Positions 13,325 through 21,266 of a stretch of 35,079 nt of DNA are shown here, in pieces. The stretch's first letter is position 1. Every line of letters begins with the position of its first letter. The stretch is from a virus, in IMG/VR virus record IMGVR_UViG_3300033553_000123, positions 1-35,079 of that record, one strand, 5' to 3'. A program made the position numbers and the translations under genes. The notes under the pieces are model-generated. The model had not been told where the DNA came from. It searched no databases and worked only from the letters and a program-made list of their open reading frames with translations.

Positions 13325-14852
13325 CAAGAGCATAGACAAGTCAAAAGAGGTGACTGTCAAAACGGCAGGGCCGACCTATGCCCCAGTGTCAATCCCACTG
13401 GAAGACGACCCGTTTCTAGATATTACGAAGGGACACCAGACGGGCCTAGGTGATTCAGGTTCCAAGTCGGAAGTTGAGAATGAAAAGGACTCAAACTACT
13501 ACGGCAAGTACAGACTGGTGGAGCCGCCATACAACTTGAACAACTTGGCAAAGATTTATGAAAAGTCACCCAGCCAGATGGCTGCTGTTGACGCCAAGGT
13601 CTCTGGCATTGTTGGACAGGGATTTAAGTTTGTAGAGTCCAACAAGACCAAGGACACGATTGACGACATTGACGGCAAGGAAGACAAGGAGAAGGCTCGA
13701 CGCACAATTGAAGAAATGCGAGAGATTCTTACCAACCTGCTTGAGGCCATGAATGGCCTTGACCAGTTCATTGAAACCCTGACGGCAGTGGTCACCGACC
13801 TAGAGGCTGTAGGGAACGGCTACATTGAGGTGGGACGCAACCGCAATGGCAGCGTCGGTTACATTGGGCACATTCCAGCCACAAGCATGCGCATCCGGGT
13901 GCAGAAGGACGGATTTGTTCAGATGATTGGTACCAAGGCCACGTTCTTCAGAAACTATGGCCAAGACACTGTTGACCCAATCAACGACGACCCGATGCCG
14001 AATGAAATCATCCACTTCAAGCACCACACCCCCACCAGCATCTATTACGGAATCCCCAAGATTGTTTCAGCGCTTCACGCTGTCGCTGGGGAAATCTATG
14101 CTAGCGAGTACAACCTTGACTTCTTCCAGCACAAGGCCATCCCGAAGCACATGATTGTCTTCAAAAATGCTGAGGTGGGAGAGATGACGGAAAACGACAT
14201 TGACAACTTCCTTCAGACAAACTCACAGAACAACCACCACCGTACGCTCGTGGTGGCGCTGCCAAATGTTACAGGTGACGATGCACATGAGCCTGAGATT
14301 GAAGTTGTCCCCATTGGGCCAGCCAAGAATGAGTCCTCGTTTGAAATCTACAAGTCAAGCAACAAGGCTGAGATTCTGCTCGCCAATCGCGTCCCCTCGG
14401 CAATTGTGGACACCACTGGCGGGCAGAGCCTAGGGGCCACACGTGACGGGGCTCGCATCTTCAGGGAGCAGGTTTGCAGGCCCATCCAGCGAATGCTTCA
14501 GGACAAGCTACAGACTCTCTTCAGGGAAATTACTACGGTCTTTGACTTCAACCTGAATGAGCTGACGCTTACTGACGAAGAAACCATGTCTCGTGTCTAC
14601 GAGCGCTACTTGCGCTGGGGCGCGCTTGTCCCCAACGAGGTGCGTGCAGAACTTGGCAAGCGTCGTGCTGATTTTGCTGAAGACCCAGTCAGCGTCATGG
14701 CTCAGGCAGAGCTTAAGACTAAGACACAAAATGAGGCGGCAGTTCAAAGCACAGGCAACAGAACACGTGACCAAGAACGCACGGGAGGGCCTGACACAGC
14801 GGGCTCAGACCGAACTCGCGCTCCTTCGGGTGAGGGTAGGCAGACTGGATGA
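13311..14852 (+). CDS. Portal protein
   Basis: A 513-aa phage portal, the dodecameric ring at the capsid vertex through which DNA passes and to which the neck attaches. Family features are the EPPYNLNNLAKIYEKS opening, a GYIEVGRN-x-GSVGYIGHIP strand region, and the KHHTPTSIYYGIPKIVSALHA helix typical of PBSX/HK97-type portals. RVPSAIVDTTGGQSLGATRDG, followed by the long helix REQVCRPIQRMLQDKLQTLF, is also typical. The C-terminal 40 residues are polar and disordered. The ATG at 13311 is chosen because the longer frame from 13182 lies inside the preceding gene; a CGGAG lies about 10 bp upstream. No terminase gene precedes it, which is unusual. Confidence 0.9.
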   Translation: MTETSKSIDKSKEVTVKTAGPTYAPVSIPLEDDPFLDITKGHQTGLGDSGSKSEVENEKDSNYYGKYRLVEPPYNLNNLAKIYEKSPSQMAAVDAKVSGIVGQGFKFVESNKTKDTIDDIDGKEDKEKARRTIEEMREILTNLLEAMNGLDQFIETLTAVVTDLEAVGNGYIEVGRNRNGSVGYIGHIPATSMRIRVQKDGFVQMIGTKATFFRNYGQDTVDPINDDPMPNEIIHFKHHTPTSIYYGIPKIVSALHAVAGEIYASEYNLDFFQHKAIPKHMIVFKNAEVGEMTENDIDNFLQTNSQNNHHRTLVVALPNVTGDDAHEPEIEVVPIGPAKNESSFEIYKSSNKAEILLANRVPSAIVDTTGGQSLGATRDGARIFREQVCRPIQRMLQDKLQTLFREITTVFDFNLNELTLTDEETMSRVYERYLRWGALVPNEVRAELGKRRADFAEDPVSVMAQAELKTKTQNEAAVQSTGNRTRDQERTGGPDTAGSDRTRAPSGEGRQTG

Positions 14853-14860
14853 CATGTTTG

Positions 14861-14889
14861 TTGCATTTTAATCAGTATCACTGTAAGGT
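14861..14889 (+). promoter_or_regulatory. Promoter giving a leaderless mRNA for the protease gene
   Basis: TTGCAT (14861-14866), 17 bp, TAAGGT (14884-14889), then TGTCAC and the ATG at 14896. The start codon should be at +1. It probably drives the abundant protease/scaffold and capsid transcripts. Confidence 0.7.
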
Positions 14890-14895
14890 TGTCAC

Positions 14896-16221
14896 ATGAA
14901 TAAGTCGAGCGTAGTTTCACATGGAAACGACCTAACCGTCGAGGTTGGGTTCACAAAGATTGATGAAGAGCGTCGTGAAGTCGTTGGTATCGCGACCACT
15001 GACAAGCTCGACGCTCACGGTGAAGTAATTGACGCTGAAGCTTCGACTTCAGCTTTTCAGCGGTTCAAGGGTTCCATTCGTGAAATGCACCAGCCCAATG
15101 CGGTTGGAACGCTTGCCAAGTTTACGGTTGCGAAGGTGTGGGATGAGGAAGATTCAACATTCTACAATGCCATCGTAGTCAACGCAAGGATTTCCAAGGG
15201 AGCACAGAACACTTGGGAGAAGATTATGGATGGAACGCTCAAGGCGTTTTCCATCGGGGGAATGATTAAGGAAAGAGGATTCATCGAAAAGGATGGAAAG
15301 AAGGTCCCGGTCATTAAGAGTTATGACCTAAAGGAGCTGTCTGTAGTGGACATGCCTGCAAACGGACCGTCCACCATCACTTCAATCTTCAAGGCCGCCG
15401 ACGCGGCAGAACAAAATTACAACATTTTTTACCAAAAGAACACAGGTTCTCTACTGCTTTCACATGATACAGCCATTGACGGATACGACCATGTTGGCTT
15501 CACAAACCAGCCTGATGACGTTGACGTTGACGGTATTGTTTCACAAGCTGATGAGGTTGTAATAAACCTTGCAGACGCAGCAGAACCAACCACAACTGGA
15601 GGCTCTACTATGCAAAAGAACAACGAAGGTACACCGTCAGAAGACGCCGTTGCCGAGCAGGTGGAGGTTTCCACTGAGGATGCAATTGAGGAAACGGTGA
15701 GCGAAGACGCTGAGAAGTCAGCCGAAGGCGCTTCCACCGCCGCCGTGGACACGGACGCTGACACTGAAACCGAAGCCGTCGATACTGCCGAGGTCGATGC
15801 TGAGGAAGAAACTGTTACCGCCTCTGATACCGCTACCGAGGTATCAGCCACGGTTGAAGAAGAAGACGAAACTGCTGCTGTGGAAGAAGAAGCACCGGCA
15901 GAAAAGTCAATTGAGGGGACAGTAGAACTTACTTCTACCCCCGATACAAACGTAGCAGTCCTTGAGGCGCTTACCGCGCTTACCAAGGCTGTAAGCACTC
16001 TGGGTGAGCGCCTTGACAAGGTGGAAGACCTTGACACCAAGGTCACGGAGGTGGCCGAGAAGGCTGCCGACGCGGCTGAGCGTGTTGAAAAGGTTGAAAA
16101 CACAGGTGCTGTCAAGAAGTCTGTTGACGAAAGCCCAGCAGAACAATTGAAGGACAAGCAGGATGCCTTTTGGAAGGGGACCGCGCTTTCCGCCGTAACC
16201 ACATTTTCAAAGAATAATTAA
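14896..16221 (+). CDS. Prohead protease fused to scaffold domain
   Basis: A 441-aa protein in two parts. Residues 1-170 form a phage prohead serine protease of the XkdF/U35 type, which matures the capsid. HQPNAVGTL contains H65, AFSIGG contains S119 and KELSVVDMPAN contains E147, the likely catalytic or neighbouring residues. Residues about 205-350 are very acidic and low complexity (Glu/Asp/Ala/Thr/Val). Residues 355-430 form a heptad-patterned coiled coil (LTKAVSTLGERLDKVEDL), together a typical scaffold. The gene is leaderless. An internal ATG at codon 239 with its own GGAGG could produce the scaffold alone. The capsid gene follows after 11 bp. Confidence 0.87.
   Translation: MNKSSVVSHGNDLTVEVGFTKIDEERREVVGIATTDKLDAHGEVIDAEASTSAFQRFKGSIREMHQPNAVGTLAKFTVAKVWDEEDSTFYNAIVVNARISKGAQNTWEKIMDGTLKAFSIGGMIKERGFIEKDGKKVPVIKSYDLKELSVVDMPANGPSTITSIFKAADAAEQNYNIFYQKNTGSLLLSHDTAIDGYDHVGFTNQPDDVDVDGIVSQADEVVINLADAAEPTTTGGSTMQKNNEGTPSEDAVAEQVEVSTEDAIEETVSEDAEKSAEGASTAAVDTDADTETEAVDTAEVDAEEETVTASDTATEVSATVEEEDETAAVEEEAPAEKSIEGTVELTSTPDTNVAVLEALTALTKAVSTLGERLDKVEDLDTKVTEVAEKAADAAERVEKVENTGAVKKSVDESPAEQLKDKQDAFWKGTALSAVTTFSKNN
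15598..15602 (+). promoter_or_regulatory. Internal ribosome binding site for the scaffold
   Basis: GGAGG lies 7 bp before an in-frame ATG at 15610, at the boundary between the protease and the acidic scaffold part. Spacing is optimal. Confidence 0.6.
15610..16221 (+). CDS. Nested scaffold protein (internal in-frame start)
   Basis: Translation from the internal ATG would give a 203-aa acidic protein starting MQKNNEGTPSEDAV. It comprises the disordered acidic segment and the C-terminal coiled coil. Phage lambda makes its scaffold Nu3 from an internal start inside the protease gene C, so the arrangement is known. Because the parent ORF is leaderless and this start has a Shine-Dalgarno, the two could be initiated by different mechanisms and in different amounts. 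Expression is inferred. Confidence 0.55.
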   Translation: MQKNNEGTPSEDAVAEQVEVSTEDAIEETVSEDAEKSAEGASTAAVDTDADTETEAVDTAEVDAEEETVTASDTATEVSATVEEEDETAAVEEEAPAEKSIEGTVELTSTPDTNVAVLEALTALTKAVSTLGERLDKVEDLDTKVTEVAEKAADAAERVEKVENTGAVKKSVDESPAEQLKDKQDAFWKGTALSAVTTFSKNN

Positions 16222-16232
16222 GGAGGACAAAA

Positions 16233-17261
16233 ATGTCTAACGACCTACTGCAAAAGATTGTCGATACCGAACTAGTCGGTAGCGGCGGTGGCGGTATCCT
16301 GAACCCGGAACAGGCCAGCCGTTTCATTGACTACACATGGGACGCAACTGTTCTTGGCAATTATGCCCAGCGCCGCCCAATGGCGAACCCGCAGGTTGAC
16401 GTGGATTCTTTCCGTGTCGGTCAGCGTATCACTCGACTAGCCACTGAAGGACTGGACGACGGCCAGAACGCCGTTCCGACCTTCGGCAAGGTAACACTTC
16501 GCACCGAAAAGCTGCGCCTTGACTGGGAAATCACCACGGAGTCTCTTGAAGACAACCTTGCCGGTGACGACCTTCAGGACCAGATTTCACGCGCAATGGC
16601 CACGACTCTAGGCAATGACCTTGAGGACGTAGCCATCAACGGTGACACCGCCGTTAACACTGGCTCGCCGGATGACGGCTTGATTATGGCCTATGACGGC
16701 TTCCACAAGCTTGCGCTTAACGGTGGCCACGTCATTTCCAACAACGGTGGCTACTTGACCGAGGAAACTTTCTCTCGGGCCTACAAGCAGCTTCCTCGTC
16801 AGTACAAGTCACGCCGTGACGCCATGAAGTTCTTCACAGCGTCCAGCCTCGTACACGACTTCCGCATGCACCTTGCCAACATGGGCGTTGACGCCCTGAA
16901 CGGCACATGGATTCAGCAGGCTGGTGTCGCACCGATGGTCGGAGAGCAGGGTTCAACAGGACTTCGTCCCTTTGGGATTGAACTGCTGGACATTCCGCTC
17001 TACGAAGACACATTTGCCGGGACTTACCTCCTTGCCGATGCTGTTACCGATGCCGACCCAACGCAAGAGTACCACGGTTACGTGGACCTCACGGTTCCTG
17101 AGAACATGGTATGGGGAGTTCACCGCGAAATCACCATGCACAGCCGCTTCGAACAGCGCAAGGACGCATTTGAGTTCACGGTCTTCACCCGTCAGGGTGT
17201 TGTAATCACGAACGCTGATGCTTACGTCACAGTGACCGACGTTCGGAACAAGGCAGTCTAA
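16233..17261 (+). CDS. Major capsid protein (HK97 fold)
   Basis: A 342-aa major capsid protein. The N-terminal arm (residues 1-60) leads into a strand pair (SFRVGQRITRLATEGLDDGQ) with the TFGKVTLRTEKLRLDWEIT segment expected for the E-loop and P-domain. The spine helix follows (DDLQDQISRAMATTLGNDLEDVAINGD). The A-domain ends in a beta segment (VWGVHREITMHSRFEQRKDAFEFTVFTRQG) that is typical of the fold. There is no long cleavable delta domain, in line with a separate scaffold. AAGGAGG lies 8 bp before the start. A terminator follows the stop, so the gene is probably transcribed with the protease/scaffold gene as one unit. Confidence 0.93.
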   Translation: MSNDLLQKIVDTELVGSGGGGILNPEQASRFIDYTWDATVLGNYAQRRPMANPQVDVDSFRVGQRITRLATEGLDDGQNAVPTFGKVTLRTEKLRLDWEITTESLEDNLAGDDLQDQISRAMATTLGNDLEDVAINGDTAVNTGSPDDGLIMAYDGFHKLALNGGHVISNNGGYLTEETFSRAYKQLPRQYKSRRDAMKFFTASSLVHDFRMHLANMGVDALNGTWIQQAGVAPMVGEQGSTGLRPFGIELLDIPLYEDTFAGTYLLADAVTDADPTQEYHGYVDLTVPENMVWGVHREITMHSRFEQRKDAFEFTVFTRQGVVITNADAYVTVTDVRNKAV

Positions 17262-17281
17262 CAACTGAATGAACAAACACG

Positions 17282-17313
17282 GCAAGCCGGGGCATAGTCC
17301 CCGGCTTGCTTTG
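17282..17313 (+). terminator. Intrinsic terminator after the capsid gene, overlapping the next -35
   Basis: An 11-bp stem (17282-17292 with 17299-17309) with loop CATAGT is followed by TTTGTG. The last bases of the stem and the T-run form the -35 box TTGCTT (17306-17311) of the next promoter. Confidence 0.82.
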
Positions 17314-17334
17314 TGAACAGTACCGCTGTACTAT
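17306..17334 (+). promoter_or_regulatory. Promoter for the neck genes
   Basis: TTGCTT (17306-17311), 17 bp, TACTAT (17329-17334). The predicted start near 17341 gives a 22-nt leader with AAGGAG. Confidence 0.7.
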
Positions 17335-17362
17335 GTTCGCATACCTACAAGGAGAAACAACT

Positions 17363-17752
17363 ATGAATATCATCGAAAAGCTAGTAGCTGACAACAGCAA
17401 GGACGAACTGCTTGCGCTTGTTGAAGAAGAAGATGTTGAGGGCAATTATTCTCACTCTGATAACAAGGACGTCATCGCCCGCGCGATTGCAGAAAATCGA
17501 CTGGGGGGACCAATTGACGAAGAGAAGGAACCAGTAGAAGAGGAAGAGCAGTTGGACCCAACGGATGACAGCAACGAGGTTGTCAAGTTCATTGGGAAGA
17601 ATGCATCCTTTGGAGTTGCTGGTCAGTCCTTCTCTCGCCAGCACCCGTTCGCAGTCTTTGACGCAGACAAGGCCCAGCACATGTTCAACACTTGGCCGGA
17701 CAAGTTCCGTCCAGCTTCCAAGAAGGAAGTCAAGGACTACTACGAGGTCTAA
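17363..17752 (+). CDS. Hypothetical acidic protein after capsid
   Basis: A 129-aa protein. Residues 1-75 are strongly acidic and helical with a Glu-rich stretch. The C-terminal 50 residues are ordered (GQSFSRQHPFAVFDADKAQHMFN, then a KKEVKDYYEV end). The ATG at 17363 is supported by AAGGAG at 17349-17354; the longer frame from 17306 would start inside the -35 box. Proteins of this type between capsid and adaptor often act in head completion or as minor head proteins, but no specific family is recognised. Confidence 0.75.
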   Translation: MNIIEKLVADNSKDELLALVEEEDVEGNYSHSDNKDVIARAIAENRLGGPIDEEKEPVEEEEQLDPTDDSNEVVKFIGKNASFGVAGQSFSRQHPFAVFDADKAQHMFNTWPDKFRPASKKEVKDYYEV

Positions 17753-17775
17753 TTATTTGGAGGGACTGAGACAAT

Positions 17776-18633
17776 ATGAACATTGTAGCTAATGGAGCCT
17801 ACACTACTTTCTCAGTCCCTCTGACAAACTGGACCGGGGACGCACAGACGCCAGCAGACGTTGACGTTGCCCTCTTCAGCCGTACGCATAATGCTGTCGT
17901 GTTTGAAGAGACTGTGACCCCACAGAGCGGCAGCGCCTCATTCGAATTTCATGCAGGTAGGTACACAGGGCCGGGGGACTACCTGATTAACTTCACGTAT
18001 GTGCTTGACGATTTGGGGACGAAGAAGGACACTGTCCCTGTCAAGGTGTACGTGCCGTACTTGTCGATGGACAAGATTGAAGATGCGGAGCAGACCTCCA
18101 ACTTGGACAGGTCGCAGAAGGAAGCGCTGGCATTCAGCGTAACCCAGAGTATTGACTCATTCTGCAACAGAAGCTTCCAGCACACAATCGGAGAGACCAA
18201 GAACGTAATGGGCAATGGGACCAAGACGTTGCAGTTGCCTGAAAGAATCTGGCAACTCGATTCGGTAACGAGCCCATATGTCAGCCCCACGATTATCGAC
18301 CCGTGGAACATGTCAACAACTGCTGAAAACTTTCGTATTGAGTTGGGCATGGACTATCAGGTGTTCGGCCTGCGGAACTTCAAGTCGGGGTCTGTGTACG
18401 GAGTGACTGGTAACTGGGGTTATCATTATCCCCCCGAGGGAATCCAGTACGTGGCCAGTCAGCTTTTCCTGTTGAACTTCTGTGCAGACAGCACCTACCG
18501 GGACCGCTGGGTCAGCAACATCAACACTGGTCAGTGGCAGATGGAATTTGCCCGCACCGGGAACCAAACCACAGGGTCTGCTGAGCTAGACAACATTCTA
18601 AAGAAGTATCGCAAGATAAGGTTCATTGCATGA
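17776..18633 (+). CDS. Head-tail adaptor (connector) with N-terminal Ig-like domain
   Basis: A 285-aa protein. Residues 1-95 look like an immunoglobulin-type beta-sandwich (YTTFSVPLTNWTGD, FEFHAGRYTGPGDYLINFTYVLDD). Residues about 96-285 resemble HK97 gp6/SPP1 gp15-type adaptors. A helical segment (NLDRSQKEALAFSVTQSI) with FCNRSFQ is followed by beta hairpins and a long helix (EGIQYVASQLFLLNF). Its position two genes after the capsid and before the stopper candidate supports the role. The extra N-terminal domain is unusual for this family. GGAGGG lies upstream. The stop overlaps the next start by ATGA. Confidence 0.72.
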   Translation: MNIVANGAYTTFSVPLTNWTGDAQTPADVDVALFSRTHNAVVFEETVTPQSGSASFEFHAGRYTGPGDYLINFTYVLDDLGTKKDTVPVKVYVPYLSMDKIEDAEQTSNLDRSQKEALAFSVTQSIDSFCNRSFQHTIGETKNVMGNGTKTLQLPERIWQLDSVTSPYVSPTIIDPWNMSTTAENFRIELGMDYQVFGLRNFKSGSVYGVTGNWGYHYPPEGIQYVASQLFLLNFCADSTYRDRWVSNINTGQWQMEFARTGNQTTGSAELDNILKKYRKIRFIA

Positions 18634-19082
18634 TTCTGAACGGACTAGACCTAAACTCCTGTGTTACGACTGCCTCATACCAGATGACGGCAGAGTTTTA
18701 TCGTGCAACCGTTAACGTTCTAGAGTCAGGTCAGCGCAGGCGTGCATGGGACTACTCGTCCTATGTTGAAAGACGGGTCCGCGCCGAGGCAATTTTGGGT
18801 GGGGGGATTAGATTAGTAGGTTCTACAAGAGAATTCTCCTACAACCTAGAAGACGTAGAGTACATGAAGATGTACCTTGCAGACCTGAACCTTGACGGCT
18901 CAGGTGGGATTACCAAGTCAACGAGGGTTGGCAGTGTCAAGGGCACGAACGGAGAAGTCCTGTGGAAGGATGGCGATGACGTTCCTGTCGTATTCATGGT
19001 CCAAGGAATCCAGCCTGTCGTTGACCCATTCGGCAATGTACAGGAGTATGAGCTTTTGCTGAAGGGGGTTACAGATGACTAA
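18630..19082 (+). CDS. Putative head-closure (stopper) protein
   Basis: A 150-aa beta-rich protein placed where HK97 gp7/SPP1 gp16-like stoppers lie. Segments such as WDYSSYVERRVRAEAILGGG and the C-terminal VVFMVQGIQPVVDPFGNVQEYELLL suit a small beta-barrel of the neck. It starts in an ATGA overlap with the adaptor and overlaps the next gene by 8 bp. The role is inferred from gene order and size. Confidence 0.68.
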   Translation: MILNGLDLNSCVTTASYQMTAEFYRATVNVLESGQRRRAWDYSSYVERRVRAEAILGGGIRLVGSTREFSYNLEDVEYMKMYLADLNLDGSGGITKSTRVGSVKGTNGEVLWKDGDDVPVVFMVQGIQPVVDPFGNVQEYELLLKGVTDD

Positions 19083-19905
19083 GGGCAACCCCGGTATCGA
19101 CCAGACCATTGACGTATCTCAGGTCTCAATGGCAGTTTCTGCTGTCCAAGGGATGGTTCAAGGTGTTGAGGAAAGCGGGGTTACAATTGTTTCCAAGATT
19201 CAGAAGGGGATGGAACAAAGCTTTTCGGAGACAGCAGACTATGCATCCATCGGAGAGAATGCGCCCCTGTCGCACGTGTATGAGTATGGCTTGGAGGGCT
19301 CTGCTGCGGGGCGGCTATGGGTGATGGACTGGACCGTGGCACGCAACAGCGCCAAGGCTGCCATTGCCTTCAGGCCTGCCGTAATGGTGTCTCCAATTGA
19401 CCCGAGACTGGAAGAGCATGCGCTGCTCAAGGGCGTCAAGATGGCCACTCACGTATTCACTGACAAGGCCTCCGTGCTTGAACACCAGCCGTTCCTAGAG
19501 TCGGTGGCGGGTCAAACCCCTCACTCAGAGCGCCGTGGCGGGGGAGACACCCCGACCAAGCTAGTATTCTGGTCAACGAGGCGGGGTAAGCCAATGTTCA
19601 CGAAGGCTATGGCGAGAGAGAACAAGTACCACGGCAATTTCCAGAAGTTCATTGCTGACTTCTATGCCATCGGTGAAATGGAAGAGAAGGCAGAGTCCCA
19701 GATGAACCAAGCAGAGCGCAATATCGAGTCTGTCAAGGCAGACATTCAGAGGGCAGTCAAGCGTATTCCGTTCGACATGAAGGTGGCCAAGGGTCAGGGT
19801 ACTCGCATTGTGAGCATGGGCCGCCCCGGTGGCGTGCAGATTATCGCCTCCGTGGTGAAGCAGTTCAAGGCAACGACGCGCAATATTTTCAAGAGGGGGA
19901 GGTAG
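19075..19905 (+). CDS. Putative neck/tail-completion protein (HK97 gp10-like position)
   Basis: A 276-aa protein with a helical N-terminus (VSMAVSAVQGMVQGVEESG), a central region ending in PTKLVFWSTRRGKPMF and a charged helix with Gln/Glu/Lys repeats (about 200-230). The C-terminus is basic (FKATTRNIFKRGR). No family signature is certain; it occupies the slot of gp10-like tail-completion proteins between stopper and terminator. The start follows a GGGGG tract and overlaps the stopper gene. Confidence 0.62.
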   Translation: MTKGNPGIDQTIDVSQVSMAVSAVQGMVQGVEESGVTIVSKIQKGMEQSFSETADYASIGENAPLSHVYEYGLEGSAAGRLWVMDWTVARNSAKAAIAFRPAVMVSPIDPRLEEHALLKGVKMATHVFTDKASVLEHQPFLESVAGQTPHSERRGGGDTPTKLVFWSTRRGKPMFTKAMARENKYHGNFQKFIADFYAIGEMEEKAESQMNQAERNIESVKADIQRAVKRIPFDMKVAKGQGTRIVSMGRPGGVQIIASVVKQFKATTRNIFKRGR

Positions 19906-19906
19906 T

Positions 19907-20353
19907 ATGACACAACGAATGCCATTCTATGACCTACGTGACTGGTGGTTGAGCAATGCACGGTTCGCTGAGATTGTTGACCCGACCAACTCAAAGAACT
20001 TCTTCCCTTCGTCAGAGGACCCTTCCAGTGACATACCATACGCTCGCTACACCGTCCGCGATTACCAACACCCCAACACGTATTGGCAAAAGAGACAGGA
20101 CGCCGTTGTGGTGTTGCATACTTGGACAGTGGAGGAATCCACCGAGGCAATCAACATTGTCAAGTCCATGTCGCACGAGGATGAGTCGGCGGAGCTTCTG
20201 AACCGCTGGCTGCGAGCCAACAACAGAGAAATCAACTTCAGATTCCAGTACATCAGGTTTTTGTACGGGGGAGAAATGGAACCATTTGGAGAACTAGGAG
20301 CAGCAGTACTTAGGCCATTCACAGTGTTGATGGAGTATGTGGATGCAGCCTAG
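19907..20353 (+). CDS. Putative tail terminator
   Basis: A 148-aa protein with the size, position (just before the tail tube gene) and alternating alpha/beta pattern of lambda gpU/HK97-type terminators, which cap the tail tube and join it to the neck. GGGGGAGG precedes the ATG. The C-terminus (AAVLRPFTVLMEYVD) is a probable edge strand. No invariant motif exists to confirm the family. Confidence 0.65.
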   Translation: MTQRMPFYDLRDWWLSNARFAEIVDPTNSKNFFPSSEDPSSDIPYARYTVRDYQHPNTYWQKRQDAVVVLHTWTVEESTEAINIVKSMSHEDESAELLNRWLRANNREINFRFQYIRFLYGGEMEPFGELGAAVLRPFTVLMEYVDAA

Positions 20354-20382
20354 TTGCTTTTTAGCTTAAATGACACTACACT
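20354..20382 (+). promoter_or_regulatory. Promoter for the major tail protein
   Basis: TTGCTT (20354-20359) directly abuts the preceding stop codon; TACACT lies at 20377-20382 after 17 bp. The predicted leader is about 56 nt, the longest of the structural promoters, and is A/T-rich before AGGAGG. Confidence 0.65.
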
Positions 20383-20444
20383 GAAAGCTACGCCCTTCCA
20401 AAGGTTTCGAAAAGTTAAAACAAAGCATTTTTAGGAGGAATAAA

Positions 20445-21158
20445 ATGGCCAATAATGTCCAGAACATTCTAGTGGGCCACGCAAAGCTCTACTGGGCCGC
20501 ACAAGGGGTCGTACTACCAGACTTCGCAGTCGGTGACCAGACTTTCTTGCACGAGTACTTTGACACTACCGTAGGCTGGAATCCTCTTGGGTTCACCCAA
20601 GACGGTGTTACTGTAAGCTATCAGCCAGAAACGTTTGACGTTCAGGTTGACCAGCTTGGTGACGCAGCCCGCATCTTCCGTTCAAGTACTTCGATTTCAG
20701 TTGCTACTACCCTAGCTGAAGCCACGCTTGGCAACATGCTTATCGCATGGGGCCTTGACGACGAGTACCTTCAGGAGACAGCCGGTGGAGAGGTTACGAC
20801 CTTCTCACTTACCGTGCCGTCTGAGCAGATTGTTGAGCGCACCCTAGCCTTTGTTGGCGCAGGTGCTCCCGCGACAGTCAGCAACCCTCTGTACACTGGT
20901 ACTCCCGGTGCAGACGACGACCCTGAAGGGGACCCTGAATTCATTCAGAAGAACCGTCAGCGTGTCTACTTCTGCCGCCGTGCGCTTGCTATGGAAGGCT
21001 CTGAAGTATCGCTTCGTCGCAATGAGCCATCTGTGTACCCAACCACATTCCGCGTACTGCCTGACGGCCAGTTCAATGACTCGAAGTACGGAGTCATCAT
21101 GGACCGCGCCGCAGATGACACTACTGCGAACCCTGACTTCGACAACGTATTCGTCTAA
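20445..21158 (+). CDS. Major tail (tube) protein
   Basis: A 237-aa protein between the terminator candidate and the chaperones, with its own promoter and terminator as expected for an abundant protein. The sequence alternates beta-strands (GFTQDGVTVSYQPETFDVQVDQ, SSTSISVATTLAEA) typical of the tube fold. A conserved-looking RVYFCRRALAMEGSEVSLRRNEPSVYPTTFRVLPDG end is characteristic of actinophage tube proteins. AGGAGG lies 7 bp before the ATG. Confidence 0.87.
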   Translation: MANNVQNILVGHAKLYWAAQGVVLPDFAVGDQTFLHEYFDTTVGWNPLGFTQDGVTVSYQPETFDVQVDQLGDAARIFRSSTSISVATTLAEATLGNMLIAWGLDDEYLQETAGGEVTTFSLTVPSEQIVERTLAFVGAGAPATVSNPLYTGTPGADDDPEGDPEFIQKNRQRVYFCRRALAMEGSEVSLRRNEPSVYPTTFRVLPDGQFNDSKYGVIMDRAADDTTANPDFDNVFV

Positions 21159-21174
21159 GCCAGCCAGTAATTTG

Positions 21175-21206
21175 AGAGAGGGAGCCTTCGGGCTCCCTCT
21201 CTTGTT
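21175..21206 (+). terminator. Intrinsic terminator after the tail tube gene
   Basis: A 12-bp stem (21175-21186 with 21191-21202) is capped by a stable TTCG tetraloop and followed by TGTTG. The next -35 box begins at 21205. Confidence 0.85.
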
Positions 21207-21233
21207 GCACAAAAGCCCAGTGTGCTATACCAT
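21205..21233 (+). promoter_or_regulatory. Promoter for the tail chaperone and tape measure
   Basis: TTGCAC (21205-21210), 17 bp, TACCAT (21228-21233); an overlapping TATACC at 21226 would give a 15-bp spacer. The predicted start near 21240 precedes AGGAGG (21254-21259). Confidence 0.6.
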
Positions 21234-21266
21234 AGTTCTCACTAACCAGATACAGGAGGTATCAAA

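Noticed and set aside
15429-16202. A 257-codon antisense frame over the scaffold region
   Set aside because: It is a Ser/Val/Thr-rich mirror of the Glu/Asp/Ala-rich sense codons, a known artefact of acidic low-complexity genes.
17306-17362. An earlier start (TTG at 17306) for the 17363 gene
   Set aside because: It lies inside the -35 box of the promoter, upstream of the predicted transcription start, while ATG 17363 has a good AAGGAG.
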